From contig CAZLYK010000007.1 in NCBI GenBank assembly GCA_964563495.1, forward strand, positions 5,719 through 69,718: a DNA stretch of 64,000 nucleotides. The letters run 5' to 3'. The stretch's first letter is position 1. The number at the start of each line of letters is the position of its first letter. Below, one piece after another: positions 40,488 to 49,796 of the stretch. Both the position numbers and the translations under genes were made by a program. The notes below the pieces were generated by a model, which saw only the letters and a program-made list of their open reading frames with translations, was not told the DNA's origin and did no database searches. Source of the DNA: CAZLYK01 sp964563495 (GTDB lineage Bacteria > Acidobacteriota > Blastocatellia > RBC074).

Positions 40488-40910
40488 ATGAAGACCCTGA
40501 TTTCATTGGCTCTGCTCTCCCTGTTTGTGATTGCCGGCGCGGCTCAGACCGCGAGCAAAGCCGAAAGCGGTTTTGTCTCGCTCTTCGACGGCAAGAGTCT
40601 CAAGGGCTGGAAACTGGTGGGTGGTCACGGCCCCGGTTATCTGATCAAAGACAACGTGCTCGTCTGCCCGCTTGACGGCGGAGGGAATCTGCTGACCGAA
40701 AAAGAATACTCCAATTTCATCTTTCGGTTCGAATTCAAAACCGAGCCGGGCGGCAACAACGGCGTCGGCATACGCACCCCGTTCGAGGGCGACGCGGCCT
40801 ACCAGGGCATGGAGATTCAAATCCTCGATGACCAGCACGAGCGTTACAAAGGCAAGCTCAAATCGGAGCAGCATCACGGATCGATTTATGACGTGATCCC
40901 CTCAGTCCTG
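40488..40910 (+). pseudogene. truncated DUF1080 (3-keto-disaccharide hydrolase-like) gene
   Basis: ATG 40488 follows GGAG at 40477-40480. A signal peptide (KTLISLALLSLFVIAGAAQT) precedes DUF1080 sequence: FVSLFDGKSLKGWKLVGGHG, NFIFRFEFKTEPGGNNGVGI, RTPFEGDAAYQGMEIQILDD and HHGSIYDVIP. Homology stops near 40905; the family normally continues about 80 residues with the second half of the beta-sandwich. The frame then stays open to 41282 only as antisense of the lactonase gene. A scrap of the CAGGAT repeat (TCCTGTCAAT) lies at the break. Probably a broken gene. Confidence 0.75.
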
Positions 40911-42083
40911 TCAATTAAATTTCAAACACACCGGCGCCGGGATTTGAGCAGCCATTCCCGCCGGCGCGATCTTTCCGTTCTTCTGATCGATCCGAAAAAC
41001 GACGACCGTGTCGCTATTCTGATTGGCCGCGAGCAGGAAGCCCCCGGTCGGGTCGATGACGAAATTGCGCGGAGTTTTGCCCCGGGTCGATTCGTGCGCC
41101 AGGTATTCGAGTTTGCCCGTGCGCTGATCGATCGCGAAAGCGACGATGCTGTCGTGGCCGCGATTCGAGCCATAGACGAACCTGCCGGACGGGTGGACAT
41201 GAATATCGGCGCAGCTATTGTTGCCGGCAAATCCTGCCGGCAGAGTGGAGACGGTCTGTCGGTCTTTCAATGCCCCATTTGACTTGTTGTAAGCAAAGGC
41301 GGTCAGCGTCGAACCGAGTTCATTGATCAGATAGGCGAATTTGCCGTTGGGGTGGAAATCGATATGCCGCGGTCCGGCGCCGGCCTTTGCTTGCGCGAAG
41401 GGAGGCGAGTTGGGGAGGAGCTTCCCGGTTTTCGGATCGAAACGATAGATCATCACCTTGTCGATCCCCAGATCGACGGCGTAAGCGAATCGCCCGGTCC
41501 GGTCAAGCTCGATGCAATGAGCGTGCGGACCTTCCTGCCGTCCCGGATTTGCCCCCGATCCGCGATGCTGAACCAGATCCACCGCCTCACCCAGACTGCC
41601 GTCCTGAGCGATGGGCAGAACCGCGATATTGCCTCCGGTGTAGTTGGCGGTCAGCAGAAATTTGCCGGTCGGATCGATCGTCAGGTAACAGGGATCGGCG
41701 CCCTGTGAGGCGCGCTGATTCAAACGGCTCAACTCGCCGGTCTTCTGATCGATCGCAAAGGCGGTGACTGCCCCGCTCCTCTTCCCGGCATACTCGCCGA
41801 CTTCATTGACGGCATAGAGGAAACCCCGCCGGCGATCTATCGCCAGGTATGACGGGTTGGCGACACCGCCGGCCGTGCCTTGCCGCTTGAGTTCGCCGGA
41901 GACAGGATTCATGCGGTAGATATAGATACCCTCGCTCTTGCCTCTGGTGTAGGTTCCGACATAAAGAGTCAGCTCCGATTGGGCGGAAGCGGGCGCTTGA
42001 TTGTCAAAAGGCAGCGACAACCCGAGGGCCGCCAGACCGGCCGTTTTGATCAGGTCGCGTCGTGTCAAACGATGCTTCGGCAT
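40911..42083 (-). CDS. lactonase-family (6-phosphogluconolactonase-like) seven-bladed propeller, Tat-exported
   Basis: The 390-residue product starts at ATG 42083 (GAGGAC upstream). A Tat signal (TRRDLIKTAGLAALGLSL) is followed by propeller repeats, e.g. TLYVGTYTRGKSEGIYIY, CYLTIDPTGKFLLTANYTGG, GPHAHCIELDRTGRFAYAVD, PRHIDFHPNGKFAYLINELG and DIHVHPSGRFVYGSNRGHDS, as in the YbhE/Pgl lactonase family. Family members hydrolyse lactones; Tat export points to a periplasmic substrate. It overlaps nothing but converges with the broken DUF1080 gene. Confidence 0.85.
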   Translation of the reverse strand: MPKHRLTRRDLIKTAGLAALGLSLPFDNQAPASAQSELTLYVGTYTRGKSEGIYIYRMNPVSGELKRQGTAGGVANPSYLAIDRRRGFLYAVNEVGEYAGKRSGAVTAFAIDQKTGELSRLNQRASQGADPCYLTIDPTGKFLLTANYTGGNIAVLPIAQDGSLGEAVDLVQHRGSGANPGRQEGPHAHCIELDRTGRFAYAVDLGIDKVMIYRFDPKTGKLLPNSPPFAQAKAGAGPRHIDFHPNGKFAYLINELGSTLTAFAYNKSNGALKDRQTVSTLPAGFAGNNSCADIHVHPSGRFVYGSNRGHDSIVAFAIDQRTGKLEYLAHESTRGKTPRNFVIDPTGGFLLAANQNSDTVVVFRIDQKNGKIAPAGMAAQIPAPVCLKFN

Positions 42084-42087
42084 ATCG

Positions 42088-42549
42088 TCAGTCCTCAATC
42101 ATGCTTTGCAGTTCTTCGATCAAGCCGACCTGCCCCCGATTGATCTTCTCTTTGGCGGCATCCGGCGCAAACCACCCTGCGCGATCGACCTCCGGGAACG
42201 ATTGCTGCTTGCCGGAGCGCGGCGGCCATTCGATTGAAAATGGATTGCTCTTGATCTCCTCGGCGTTGAGATCGCCCTCGACCGCCCAGGCGTGAATGAC
42301 CTTGCCGCTCGACAGCCTGACCGGCGTGAGTTTGATAAATTCGCCCGCCGCGGTAACTCCCGTCTCCTCTCTGAATTCGCGCTGCGCCGTTGAGAGCGGG
42401 TCTTCATCCGGTTCAAATTCACCCTTCGGAATCGACCACACTCCCAGATCTTTCTTCGCCCAAAACGGCCCTCCCGGATGAACCAGGAAAATCTCGATCG
42501 CGCCGTGACGGCGTCGAAACATGAGGATGCCCGCGCTGCTTTTTGCCAT
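42088..42549 (-). CDS. Nudix hydrolase
   Basis: The 153-residue protein contains an intact Nudix box at residues 43-65 (GEFEPDEDPLSTAQREFREE and TGV), matching GX5EX7REUXEEXGU. It would hydrolyse a nucleoside diphosphate-linked compound; the substrate is unknown. It begins AGILMFRRRHGAIEIFLVHP, typical of stand-alone Nudix proteins. It precedes the lactonase gene by 4 nt. Confidence 0.92.
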   Translation of the reverse strand: MAKSSAGILMFRRRHGAIEIFLVHPGGPFWAKKDLGVWSIPKGEFEPDEDPLSTAQREFREETGVTAAGEFIKLTPVRLSSGKVIHAWAVEGDLNAEEIKSNPFSIEWPPRSGKQQSFPEVDRAGWFAPDAAKEKINRGQVGLIEELQSMIED

Positions 42550-42554
42550 TTTTC

Positions 42555-43007
42555 CTACTGAGCTATCCGGGTCGCCTGATGCGCAGCCATCTGCCAGCGG
42601 CCTTTCTGTTTGACGTAGACGTGAAGATAGCGCGCATTGGTATCGATCTTGTTTCCGCGACTGGTGACGTGAACCTGCCAGTGACAGGTGACCAGCGCGG
42701 AGTCGCCGTAAAGGCTCACTTTAATCTCATCGCGCGTCATCGATTCGTACCTGGTGACGCCGGATTTGATGTTGCCGATGTAGCTCGCCTTGCCGTCGAC
42801 ACTGCCGTTTGAATGGGTGTAGATCATGGAATCGGCATAGAGTTTCTCCAGCGCGGCGACATCGGATTTAACCAATGCGTCTTCCCATTCCTGCTCCAGC
42901 TTGAGGATCGCTTTCTCACCCTCGGTTGCCTGTTTCCGGGCCTCTGCCGGAGCGGCGACCGAGCAGCCAAAGATCAAGAGAACCACAGCCATCAGACTTT
43001 GTTTCAT
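42555..43007 (-). CDS. secreted NTF2/SnoaL-like protein (DUF4440 type)
   Basis: The 150-residue product starts at ATG 43007 (AAGGG upstream) with a signal peptide (KQSLMAVVLLIFGCSVAAPA). The mature part has EQEWEDALVKSDVAALEKLY, MIYTHSNGSVDGKASYI and ALVTCHWQVHVTSRGNK with a C-terminal RYLHVYVKQKGRWQMAAHQA, the cone-shaped fold of DUF4440/SnoaL. These proteins are often binding or catalytic modules with unknown ligands. It ends 5 nt before the Nudix start. Confidence 0.85.
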   Translation of the reverse strand: MKQSLMAVVLLIFGCSVAAPAEARKQATEGEKAILKLEQEWEDALVKSDVAALEKLYADSMIYTHSNGSVDGKASYIGNIKSGVTRYESMTRDEIKVSLYGDSALVTCHWQVHVTSRGNKIDTNARYLHVYVKQKGRWQMAAHQATRIAQ

Positions 43008-43050
43008 GTTGGTGTCCCTTCTATATATTTCCTCCGTGGCGGAGGATGGT

Positions 43051-44466
43051 TCAGAGCTCATTGATCAACAGGTCTTGATAGGTGTCACGGCGTCTGACCA
43101 GCTCGACCCGACCGCCGTCCTCGATCAGGACAGCCGCGGGGAATGGGCGGCCGTTGTATGCGGTCATCTGCGACATGGTATAGGCGCCGGTATTGAGCAT
43201 GGCGATTACTTCCCCGACCTCGACATTTTCAGGCAGCAACCGGTAATCGGGCAGATGCCTGCCGCCGTGCAGGTCGAAATAGACGTCACCGCCGTCGCAC
43301 AAGGGCCCGGCCATTCGATAACGCGAAGAGTGGGCGTCCCCTGCGCGCGAGGCGTTCACGGCGTGATAGTACCAGTGATACATGACCATCGAGAGCATCA
43401 AGTTATATCCGGCGTCGGTGAGCGCCCAAGCCTCGCCGGTCTCGGGCCGGTTCTTGATATTGCGGACGGTCGTCAGGATCGTCACTGCATCGGCGATGAT
43501 CGCGCGACCGGGCTCCATGACAATCTCCAGCCGATCGAGCAGGCGCTCAGCGCCCGCCTCTTTTGCCGAGACCCTGACGGCCTCGATCGCGCTCTGCATC
43601 ATTTCGACCGCCGTCAGGTCGGCGCCGAGCATGATCCGCTCGTCAACACTGATCTCCTCGGCCTGTCTCCGGTCGCGCAGGTAGTTGACGGGGATTCCGC
43701 CGCCGAGGTTGATGTGCTGCAGCTCATGCCCCGTCTCCCGATGAAGCCAGAGCAGATGCTCCCACATGGCGGAAAAGGCCTGGGCATAAGGCTCGGGATC
43801 GGGCGTTTGAGAGCCTACGTGGATATGCAGCCCGGCCAGATTGATCAGGTCGGGCCGGCTCAGGGTGCGAAGCATCATCTCGCGGGCCTGCGAAGGCGAG
43901 ACGCCGAATTTCGAGGTGTAGAGCGCGGTCTGCAACGCGGCGTGCGATCGCGTGCCGACGCCGGCGACAAGCCTGACGGTCACATTAGCCTGTCTCTTCA
44001 ACCCGGCAGCGACCCGCTCAACCAGCTCCAGTTCGAACGGTGAATCGAGGTTGATCGTGTAGACGCCGGCCTCGATCGCCTCGGCGATCTCCTGCTCGGT
44101 CTTCGAGATCCCGTTCATCTCGATCTGATCCGGGCGAAACCCGGCGCGGAGCGCCTTGAAGAGTTCGCCCCCCGAGTTGACTTCGACATCGATCCCGGCC
44201 TCGCGGACAACCCGCAACACGCCGAGCAGGTTGCTCGCCTTGGAGGCATAACAGAGCTTGAGCCGTGAATGGTGTTTTTTCGCCTCGAGCAGGCCGGCGA
44301 TATTCCGGCGGATCCGGGGCGCCGAGATGACAAACAGCGGTGTATCGTATTTACGCGCCAGCTCGATTGCATCAACGCCGTTGATCTGCAGATGGTTGTC
44401 GCGTATTTCCAGATAATCAGCGATTGTCCAGGCGGGCGAAGTTGTCGGGATAGTTTTACCTGTCAC
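43051..44466 (-). CDS. lysA: diaminopimelate decarboxylase
   Basis: The 471-residue PLP enzyme makes L-lysine from meso-diaminopimelate. The PLP lysine is Lys76 in LCYASKASN. HIHVGSQTPDPEPY, INLGGGIPVNYL, EPGRAIIADAVTILTTV and CDGGDVYFDLHGGRHLPD are typical of group IV decarboxylases. It is somewhat longer than most LysA proteins, so another fold-type III decarboxylase cannot be fully excluded. The next gene upstream in transcription is murQ. Confidence 0.85.
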   Translation of the reverse strand: MTGKTIPTTSPAWTIADYLEIRDNHLQINGVDAIELARKYDTPLFVISAPRIRRNIAGLLEAKKHHSRLKLCYASKASNLLGVLRVVREAGIDVEVNSGGELFKALRAGFRPDQIEMNGISKTEQEIAEAIEAGVYTINLDSPFELELVERVAAGLKRQANVTVRLVAGVGTRSHAALQTALYTSKFGVSPSQAREMMLRTLSRPDLINLAGLHIHVGSQTPDPEPYAQAFSAMWEHLLWLHRETGHELQHINLGGGIPVNYLRDRRQAEEISVDERIMLGADLTAVEMMQSAIEAVRVSAKEAGAERLLDRLEIVMEPGRAIIADAVTILTTVRNIKNRPETGEAWALTDAGYNLMLSMVMYHWYYHAVNASRAGDAHSSRYRMAGPLCDGGDVYFDLHGGRHLPDYRLLPENVEVGEVIAMLNTGAYTMSQMTAYNGRPFPAAVLIEDGGRVELVRRRDTYQDLLINEL

Positions 44467-44508
44467 TTGAAAACAGTCCTGTTTGTTTGACCGGCTTGTC
44501 GATTTTCT

Positions 44509-45399
44509 TTATTGCCGCAAAGCGGCGATCGCCGGGGCGATCATGAAGTTCGTTCGGCGCAGCGCCTCTTCCGCGCCTTCGCGTGTTGCCCCTGTCTTTT
44601 GCATGACGATCGCCACACGCAAATCCCAATTGGCGGCATCGAGCGCGGCCCGGGCCGAGTCTTGATCCAACCGGCACTCATTCATGACCAGGCTGAGCGC
44701 GCGCTGGCGCAGTTTGGTGTTGCGCGCCTGGAGGTTGGTCATTCGATTGCCGGTGACATAGCCGAGCCTGATCATCGCGAGGGTCGAGAGCATATTCAAA
44801 ACCAGCTTTTGAGCCGTTCCGGATTTCAACCGGGTCGAGCCGGCAATCACCTCGGGGCCGACGACCGGCTCGATCGGGATCTCGACCGTCCGCGCCAGCT
44901 CTGTATTCGGATTGCAGGTGATGCAAACCGTCAAGGCGCCGATCCGCCGGGCATACTCGGCGGCTCCTATCGTGTAAGGAGTGCGCCCGCTTGCGGCGAT
45001 GCCGACCACGACGTCGCCGGCCGTGACGCCGCGCGCCTGCAGATCCAGGGCGCCGGCCTCGCGGTCGTCCTCGGAAGCCTCAACCGCTTTGTAGCAGGCC
45101 TCGTATCCCCCGGCGATAATGCCCTGGACCAGGTCGGGCGAGACGCCGAATGTCGGCGGACACTCCGATGCGTCGAGGACCCCCAGGCGGCCGCTCGTCC
45201 CCGTGCCGACATAGAACAGTCTGCCTCCGCCTTCCAATCTTTCAACAATGCCGTCGACTGCACGAGCGACCGAGGGGAGAACTTGAGCCACGGCTTCGGC
45301 GACCTTGCGGTCCTCACGATTGATCGCCTGCAGCGCATCGAGCGTCGGCAGACGGTCAATCTCGGTTGTCTCGGGATTAATCTCTTCAGTACTACTCAT
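44509..45399 (-). CDS. murQ: N-acetylmuramic acid 6-phosphate etherase
   Basis: The 296-residue SIS-domain enzyme cleaves the lactyl ether of MurNAc-6-P to GlcNAc-6-P in peptidoglycan recycling. Motifs: RLFYVGTGTSGRLGVLDASE (catalytic Glu79), IAGGYEACYKAVEASEDDRE, GIAASGRTPYTIGAAEYARR, and GPEVIAGSTRLKSGTAQKLV. Length is normal. The next gene (MurNAc/GlcNAc kinase type) makes a pathway pair. Confidence 0.96.
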   Translation of the reverse strand: MSSTEEINPETTEIDRLPTLDALQAINREDRKVAEAVAQVLPSVARAVDGIVERLEGGGRLFYVGTGTSGRLGVLDASECPPTFGVSPDLVQGIIAGGYEACYKAVEASEDDREAGALDLQARGVTAGDVVVGIAASGRTPYTIGAAEYARRIGALTVCITCNPNTELARTVEIPIEPVVGPEVIAGSTRLKSGTAQKLVLNMLSTLAMIRLGYVTGNRMTNLQARNTKLRQRALSLVMNECRLDQDSARAALDAANWDLRVAIVMQKTGATREGAEEALRRTNFMIAPAIAALRQ

Positions 45400-45400
45400 C

Positions 45401-45479
45401 AGAAATAATAGATAAGATTAACAGGATTTTTATTCTTCGCCTCTTCAATCCTGTGAAAATCCCGTTAATCCTGTCTATT
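45401..45479. repeat. CAGGAT-family repeat between murQ and the kinase
   Basis: AGAAATAATAGATAAGATTA near 45401 and TTAATCCTGTCTATT at the right end (about 45465-45479) form imperfect inverted arms with CAGGATTTTT and AATCCTG words inside. The right arm supplies the TAG stop of the kinase gene at 45475-45477. Confidence 0.7.
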
Positions 45480-46455
45480 CCCCGTGCATTGATCTGGCCA
45501 GGTTGACCGCGCCGATGACGGGCGGGTCGATCGGCGGAGCGATCTCGGCGTGAGGCGCAACCCTGGTGATCTCTTCTCTCAATGATCCCAGGATCAGCTC
45601 TCCGGCCTCGAATACGCCGCCGACATAGGATACGCGAAAAATTTCATTCTCCATTCTGAGCTGTTCGATCACGGCAATCGCCGCGCGAGCCAACTCGGAA
45701 GCCGCATCTTTCAGGATTTCCTGCGCGACCTGGTCGCCCTCCTGGGCTGCGTTGACCACGATTTTTGAGAGCTGGGCGATCTTGCTCACGACTTCGGCGG
45801 GCGAATCATAGATCACAGGGGGCAGTTCGAGCGGTGACGAAACTCCGAAATGGCGGAGCAGTGGATCCATCATCGTGGTCGGCTGGCCTCTATAATCGTA
45901 GGCCATGACCACGGCCTCGAGCGCGCGGCGGCCGATGTATGAACCGCTGCCCTCGTCTCCCATGGTCGGCCCCCATCCACCGGCGCGGGCAAAACGCCCA
46001 CGGGCATTGATGCCGCAGGCAATCGAACCGGTCCCGGCGATGATCACCACCCCGGGCTGATTCCCCGTGGCGCCGGCCAGCGCCACACGCGCATCCGTCT
46101 CCAGTGTGATTTCCGGGATCGGCAGCGCCGCTTTGAGCGCCGCCAGCATACGGCGATGATGATCAGGATGAGAGACCCCGGCGAGGCCAACACAGGCTGC
46201 GGTGATCTGGGAAGGCTCGATCCCGGCTCGAGCACAGGCCTCATCCACGGAGCTTTTGATGTGGACGATGGCCGTCTCCAACCCGACTCGGATAAAGTTG
46301 GCGGCTTCGGATCGTCCCTCTCCGCGCAGTACGCCAAGATCGTCGACGATCGCGGCCCGACAATTTGTGCCGCCTCCGTCGACACCCAACCAATAATGCA
46401 CCAGATGCTGCGTGTGTAGCTCGTTAATCACGGCTTCTGATGTCAAGGTGTTCAT
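45475..46455 (-). CDS. MurNAc/GlcNAc kinase-like BadF-type ATPase
   Basis: The 326-residue protein has the BadF/ASKHA layout: YWLGVDGGGTNCRAAIVDD, CVGLAGVSHPDHHRRML, VIIAGTGSIACGINARGRF and GGWGPTMGDEGSGSYIGRRA. It resembles MurK/NagK-type kinases that phosphorylate N-acetylmuramic acid or N-acetylglucosamine. Being followed by murQ, it likely feeds MurNAc-6-P to the etherase. The TAG stop lies in the repeat. Confidence 0.88.
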   Translation of the reverse strand: MNTLTSEAVINELHTQHLVHYWLGVDGGGTNCRAAIVDDLGVLRGEGRSEAANFIRVGLETAIVHIKSSVDEACARAGIEPSQITAACVGLAGVSHPDHHRRMLAALKAALPIPEITLETDARVALAGATGNQPGVVIIAGTGSIACGINARGRFARAGGWGPTMGDEGSGSYIGRRALEAVVMAYDYRGQPTTMMDPLLRHFGVSSPLELPPVIYDSPAEVVSKIAQLSKIVVNAAQEGDQVAQEILKDAASELARAAIAVIEQLRMENEIFRVSYVGGVFEAGELILGSLREEITRVAPHAEIAPPIDPPVIGAVNLARSMHGE

Positions 46456-46602
46456 ATGAGCTCATTCAATCGATCTTCTAATTGAAAAAAATCCGGTTTG
46501 TTAATTCGTTAATCGCTCCAAAAATCATATTTTTAGTAAGCATTTAGCCAAGGTCCCGAATATTCATGAACTTTCTCAAATTGGAGCATTTAAAACAATG
46601 TC

Positions 46603-46631
46603 TTTACAATACTTCCTGTGCATCATACACT
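46603..46631 (+). promoter_or_regulatory. candidate promoter upstream of the glycine-zipper gene
   Basis: TTTACA (46603-46608), a 17-nt spacer, and TACACT (46626-46631). It lies about 130 nt before the start codon of the secreted protein gene, in an AT-rich stretch. A hairpin (46654-46684) follows in the leader. Confidence 0.35.
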
Positions 46632-46653
46632 TGCCTGGACAATAAGGAAAACC

Positions 46654-46684
46654 AAAACCTGTGAGACTTGTTACAGCAGGTTTT
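46654..46684 (+). promoter_or_regulatory. leader hairpin before the glycine-zipper gene
   Basis: AAAACCTG (46654-46661) and CAGGTTTT (46677-46684) are perfect 8-bp arms with a 15-nt loop. It would lie in the mRNA leader if the 46603 promoter is used. Function is unknown. Confidence 0.35.
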
Positions 46685-46758
46685 AATGATTGCAGTGACC
46701 AGGGTGAAGACGCCTCCTGTTTGCCCTAACTGTGGTTATTAATGATCAAGGAGTGCCT

Positions 46759-48542
46759 ATGAATCACCGCTTGAATTATACCTACATGATCTTGCCGGCG
46801 TGCGTATTGATCATAGGAGCCGGTCTTGCTTCGATCAATCAGGTCACGGCGCAGCGTTTGGATCGTCCACCGGCGCGGGAACTGGAAGGGACCGCGATTC
46901 TACCCGCCGGCACGACCGACGTGCCGGCCGGCACGATCCTGATTCTCGAGATGGAGGAGAAGCTCTCCTCCGGCTCGGCCCGAATCAGCGACCGTTTCCG
47001 AGCGCGAGTCGCCACACCCGTGGTCAATGGCAATGGCCGGACTTTGATTCCGGCTGACGCCACTGTCATCGGGCGCGTAAGCAACGTCAAACCCGCCAGG
47101 TGGGCCCGGCGTTCGGGCATGATTGCCGTGACCTTCGATTCCCTGATCATGCCGAACGGCAGTGCGATCCCGATTCGCGGGTACCTGACGCCGGCGGATG
47201 CTGATGACCGCAAACGCATCGATGATGAGGGTATCCTGCGAGGCGGGTCAAACGTCAAGCGTGACATAGTCTTCGTCGGTGGCGGCGCCGGGGCCGGGGC
47301 CGCTATCGGAGCAGTTACCGGCGGAGCCCTGGCCGGCGCGGGAATCGGCGCTGCGGCCGGCCTGACCGCCACCCTGCTGCTCAAGGGCAAAGAAGCCGTG
47401 GTCGAAGACGGCCAGCGGTTCGGCATGGAGCTGACCCAGCCGTTGCGGACGAGCGGCACACCCTCTCGAGAGGGCAGACAGGGCACCCAACCGCCGCGCT
47501 CGGGAACTCCCGGCTATAATAGCGGCTACCCGCAGGACTCAGGGCAGTACGGCGGTGACCGGGTTCGCACGGTCGGAGGCACCGTCGATGTCAGCGATGT
47601 ACGCGTCGAACGCAATGCTGACGGGTTCGTTCGAATCCTGATCACAGCTGAAACCGCGACCTCGGGCTGGCGGATCTACACCAACCACGAGATCTCACGC
47701 GACACGGTCGATGTCCGCGTGCGGGGTGTGCCCCCATCATCCACCGGCGCCAGACAAATATCCCATCCGTCCGCTCCGACGATAGTCATCCCGGATCGCA
47801 ACCGGCGGCTGCAGCGGGTTATCGTGCGCGGCCGAAATGGAGTCCGCACGGTCAACGTCGATGGCGGCGGTTCGACCTTTGATCCTAACCGCCCGCAAAC
47901 TCCGATCGATTACACAAATAATCCTCCCGGCCCGGGCACAACCCAACCACCCTACACCGGCGGCGGAGGTACCGGCNNNNNNNNNNNNNNNNNNNNNNNN
48001 NNNNNNNNNNNNNNNNNNNNNNNNNNNNNNNNNNNNNNNNNNNNNNNNNNNNNNNNNNNNNNNNNNNNNNNNNNNNTCCTCCCGGCCCGGGCACAACCCA
48101 ACCACCCTACACCGGCGGCGGAGGTACCGGCGGCGGAGGTACCGGCACCGGCAGTACCGGCGGCGGATTATCGCCCACCGAAATCAATTCGCTGGCGTCG
48201 CGGGTAATCAATCAGACGACCCAGTTGCGGTACGATTACGGCGCGACCATCGGGGTTTGGATCAATCGCGACGGCAGCTACGATCTGATCGGTCAACGGC
48301 GCCCGACGGCGGATGAGAGACAGCTGCTCGACAGCCTGGGCGCGATGCAAAGCTCGGCACAGGCACTCAATCTCAATTCATCGAACCTCTCCGCACGACG
48401 CAGTAATGCAGCCAAATTGAATGAAGATGCCAAAGCCGTGGAGAACGCCTGGCGTAGAGCCCCGATGAGCGCTGATCAGAATCAGAGGGTCCGCGATCTA
48501 TTACAGGATGTGCGGAAACTGGTTGATAACGCCATGCGTTGA
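46759..48542 (+). CDS. secreted glycine-zipper protein, interrupted by the scaffold gap
   Basis: ATG 46759 follows AAGGAG at 46748-46753. The protein has a signal segment (LPACVLIIGAGLASINQVTA), a beta-domain (ILILEMEEKLSSGSARISDR), a glycine zipper (GGGAGAGAAIGAVTGGALAG), a Gly/Pro/Ser-rich linker and a C-terminal domain (RYDYGATIGVWINRDGSYDL). The 100-N gap lies in the Gly/Thr/Pro-rich linker. Both flanks share 55 bp; collapsing them yields one 542-residue frame. The literal gap shifts the frame, so automated calls will split the gene. Function is unknown. Confidence 0.75.
47922..48131. other. scaffold gap with identical 55-bp flanks
   Basis: N residues occupy 47977-48076 (exactly 100). 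Bases 47922-47976 and 48077-48131 are identical, 55 bp each. This suggests two contigs that overlap by 55 bp and were joined with a standard-size gap, rather than missing sequence, although a tandem repeat of unknown length cannot be excluded. Confidence 0.85.
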
Positions 48543-48563
48543 GAGAGAGATATCGAGTATTTG

Positions 48564-48641
<78 letters not shown>

Positions 48642-48658
48642 CATCTGTTTGTTGACTG

Positions 48659-48762
48659 AGAAATAGACAGGATCGATAGAATTTTTGCAAGCTCAAACGG
48701 GATAAATTCCGGTCAAATCCGCTGAAATCCCGGCGATCCTGTCTATTTCTATTTCTATTTCT
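48659..48762. repeat. CAGGAT-family inverted repeat between tRNA-Arg and the patatin gene
   Basis: Left words GAAATAGACAGGAT (48659 region) and right ATCCTGTCTATTTCT (about 48736-48750) are inverted, with TTTTTGCAAG and AAATCCCGG inside. The right arm ends in a short tandem of ATTTCT units. The patatin stop TAG (48755-48757) lies in that tandem. Confidence 0.75.
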
Positions 48763-49621
48763 TGTGCAGTATCGTCACGCGCCGGCGATCGGGGTCGGGA
48801 CGCGAGAAGATCCGTTTAAATAATCCCGGACGAGGAGGTTCGAGCATCCGCCCGATCCTGGAGATGACGCGACGCGCGGCTTCTTCGCCGGCGGCGATCA
48901 ATTCAGCGGCCTTCGACAGATCGTCAGGACGGACGTGTTCGATCTGCGGCCGAATGATCACGTCCGCGTCCGCATAAAGATAGTCGACGGTGCTGCGCCC
49001 CATAATTGAGAGCGATTGCGACATGACGCTGAAGAGGTGTGTCGGCGGCGAGATCGGCAGATGCTGGGAGTTGACATCGATCGCGATGACCAGGTCAGCT
49101 CCCATCATTCTGGCGACGGAAGCCGGGATATGACCGACCAGCCCGCCATCCACCATCATTCGCCCGTTGACCATGACCGGGGTATAAAAGATCGGCAGCG
49201 CGCAGCTGGCGCGGATCGCCAGAGGCAAACTCCCCTCGGTAAAGACCACCATCTTGCCCGATTGAATATCGGTGGCAACCGCGCCAAAAGGGATACGCGT
49301 CTTTTCGAATTCCGTCACCGGAAAGTTAGAACGGACGTAATCTTCCGTCCGCCGGCTGTCATAAAAACCGAGCTTGGATATGGTCACCCTCCCCAAATCG
49401 CTCCAATTGATCTTCAAGGCAAGAACCTCGATCTGGTCCGGCGTCAACCCCGCGCAATAAGCTCCACCGATCAATGAACCGACGCTCGTCCCGGCGATCA
49501 GGTCAATCGGGATCCGGTGCTTTTCCAATTCGCGCAAAACTCCGACGTGAGCGCAGCCGCGAGCCATCCCACCGCCGAGCGCCAACCCTACAACTGGTCT
49601 TTTCTTCTCGTTATTCGCCAT
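48755..49621 (-). CDS. patatin-like phospholipase (RssA type)
   Basis: The 288-residue enzyme has the oxyanion loop LALGGGMARGCAHVGVL, the nucleophile Ser46 in IAGTSVGSL and the catalytic Asp158 in MMVDGGLVGHIP. It would hydrolyse lipid acyl esters. Length fits the RssA group. The C-terminus is basic. It is on the strand opposite to the hypothetical gene at 49888. Confidence 0.92.
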   Translation of the reverse strand: MANNEKKRPVVGLALGGGMARGCAHVGVLRELEKHRIPIDLIAGTSVGSLIGGAYCAGLTPDQIEVLALKINWSDLGRVTISKLGFYDSRRTEDYVRSNFPVTEFEKTRIPFGAVATDIQSGKMVVFTEGSLPLAIRASCALPIFYTPVMVNGRMMVDGGLVGHIPASVARMMGADLVIAIDVNSQHLPISPPTHLFSVMSQSLSIMGRSTVDYLYADADVIIRPQIEHVRPDDLSKAAELIAAGEEAARRVISRIGRMLEPPRPGLFKRIFSRPDPDRRRVTILHKK

Positions 49622-49767
49622 AAGCCCCGGTTGCCTCCAAAAGTGAAAGCCGGACAGGAGAATATCTCACTTCCCCAAACCCGTTCCAACTGGAAAAACA
49701 TTTTATCAAAAGAGGCAAGCTGTCAAGACCCTGTCGAACAACTGTCTCCATCCGACAAAATTACGCC

Positions 49768-49796
49768 TTGACGGTGCCTCATCTCTAGGGTACAAC
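49768..49796 (+). promoter_or_regulatory. candidate promoter for the gene at 49888
   Basis: TTGACG (49768-49773), a 17-nt spacer, and TACAAC (49791-49796). The -35 is strong and the -10 weak. It lies about 92 nt before the first start codon. Confidence 0.35.

Noticed and set aside
40911..41282. Continuation of the truncated DUF1080 frame
   Set aside because: This stretch is the antisense of the lactonase gene and shows no DUF1080 similarity.
42901..44043. Long + strand frame opposite lysA
   Set aside because: LysA has full PLP and substrate motifs; the + frame is a shadow.
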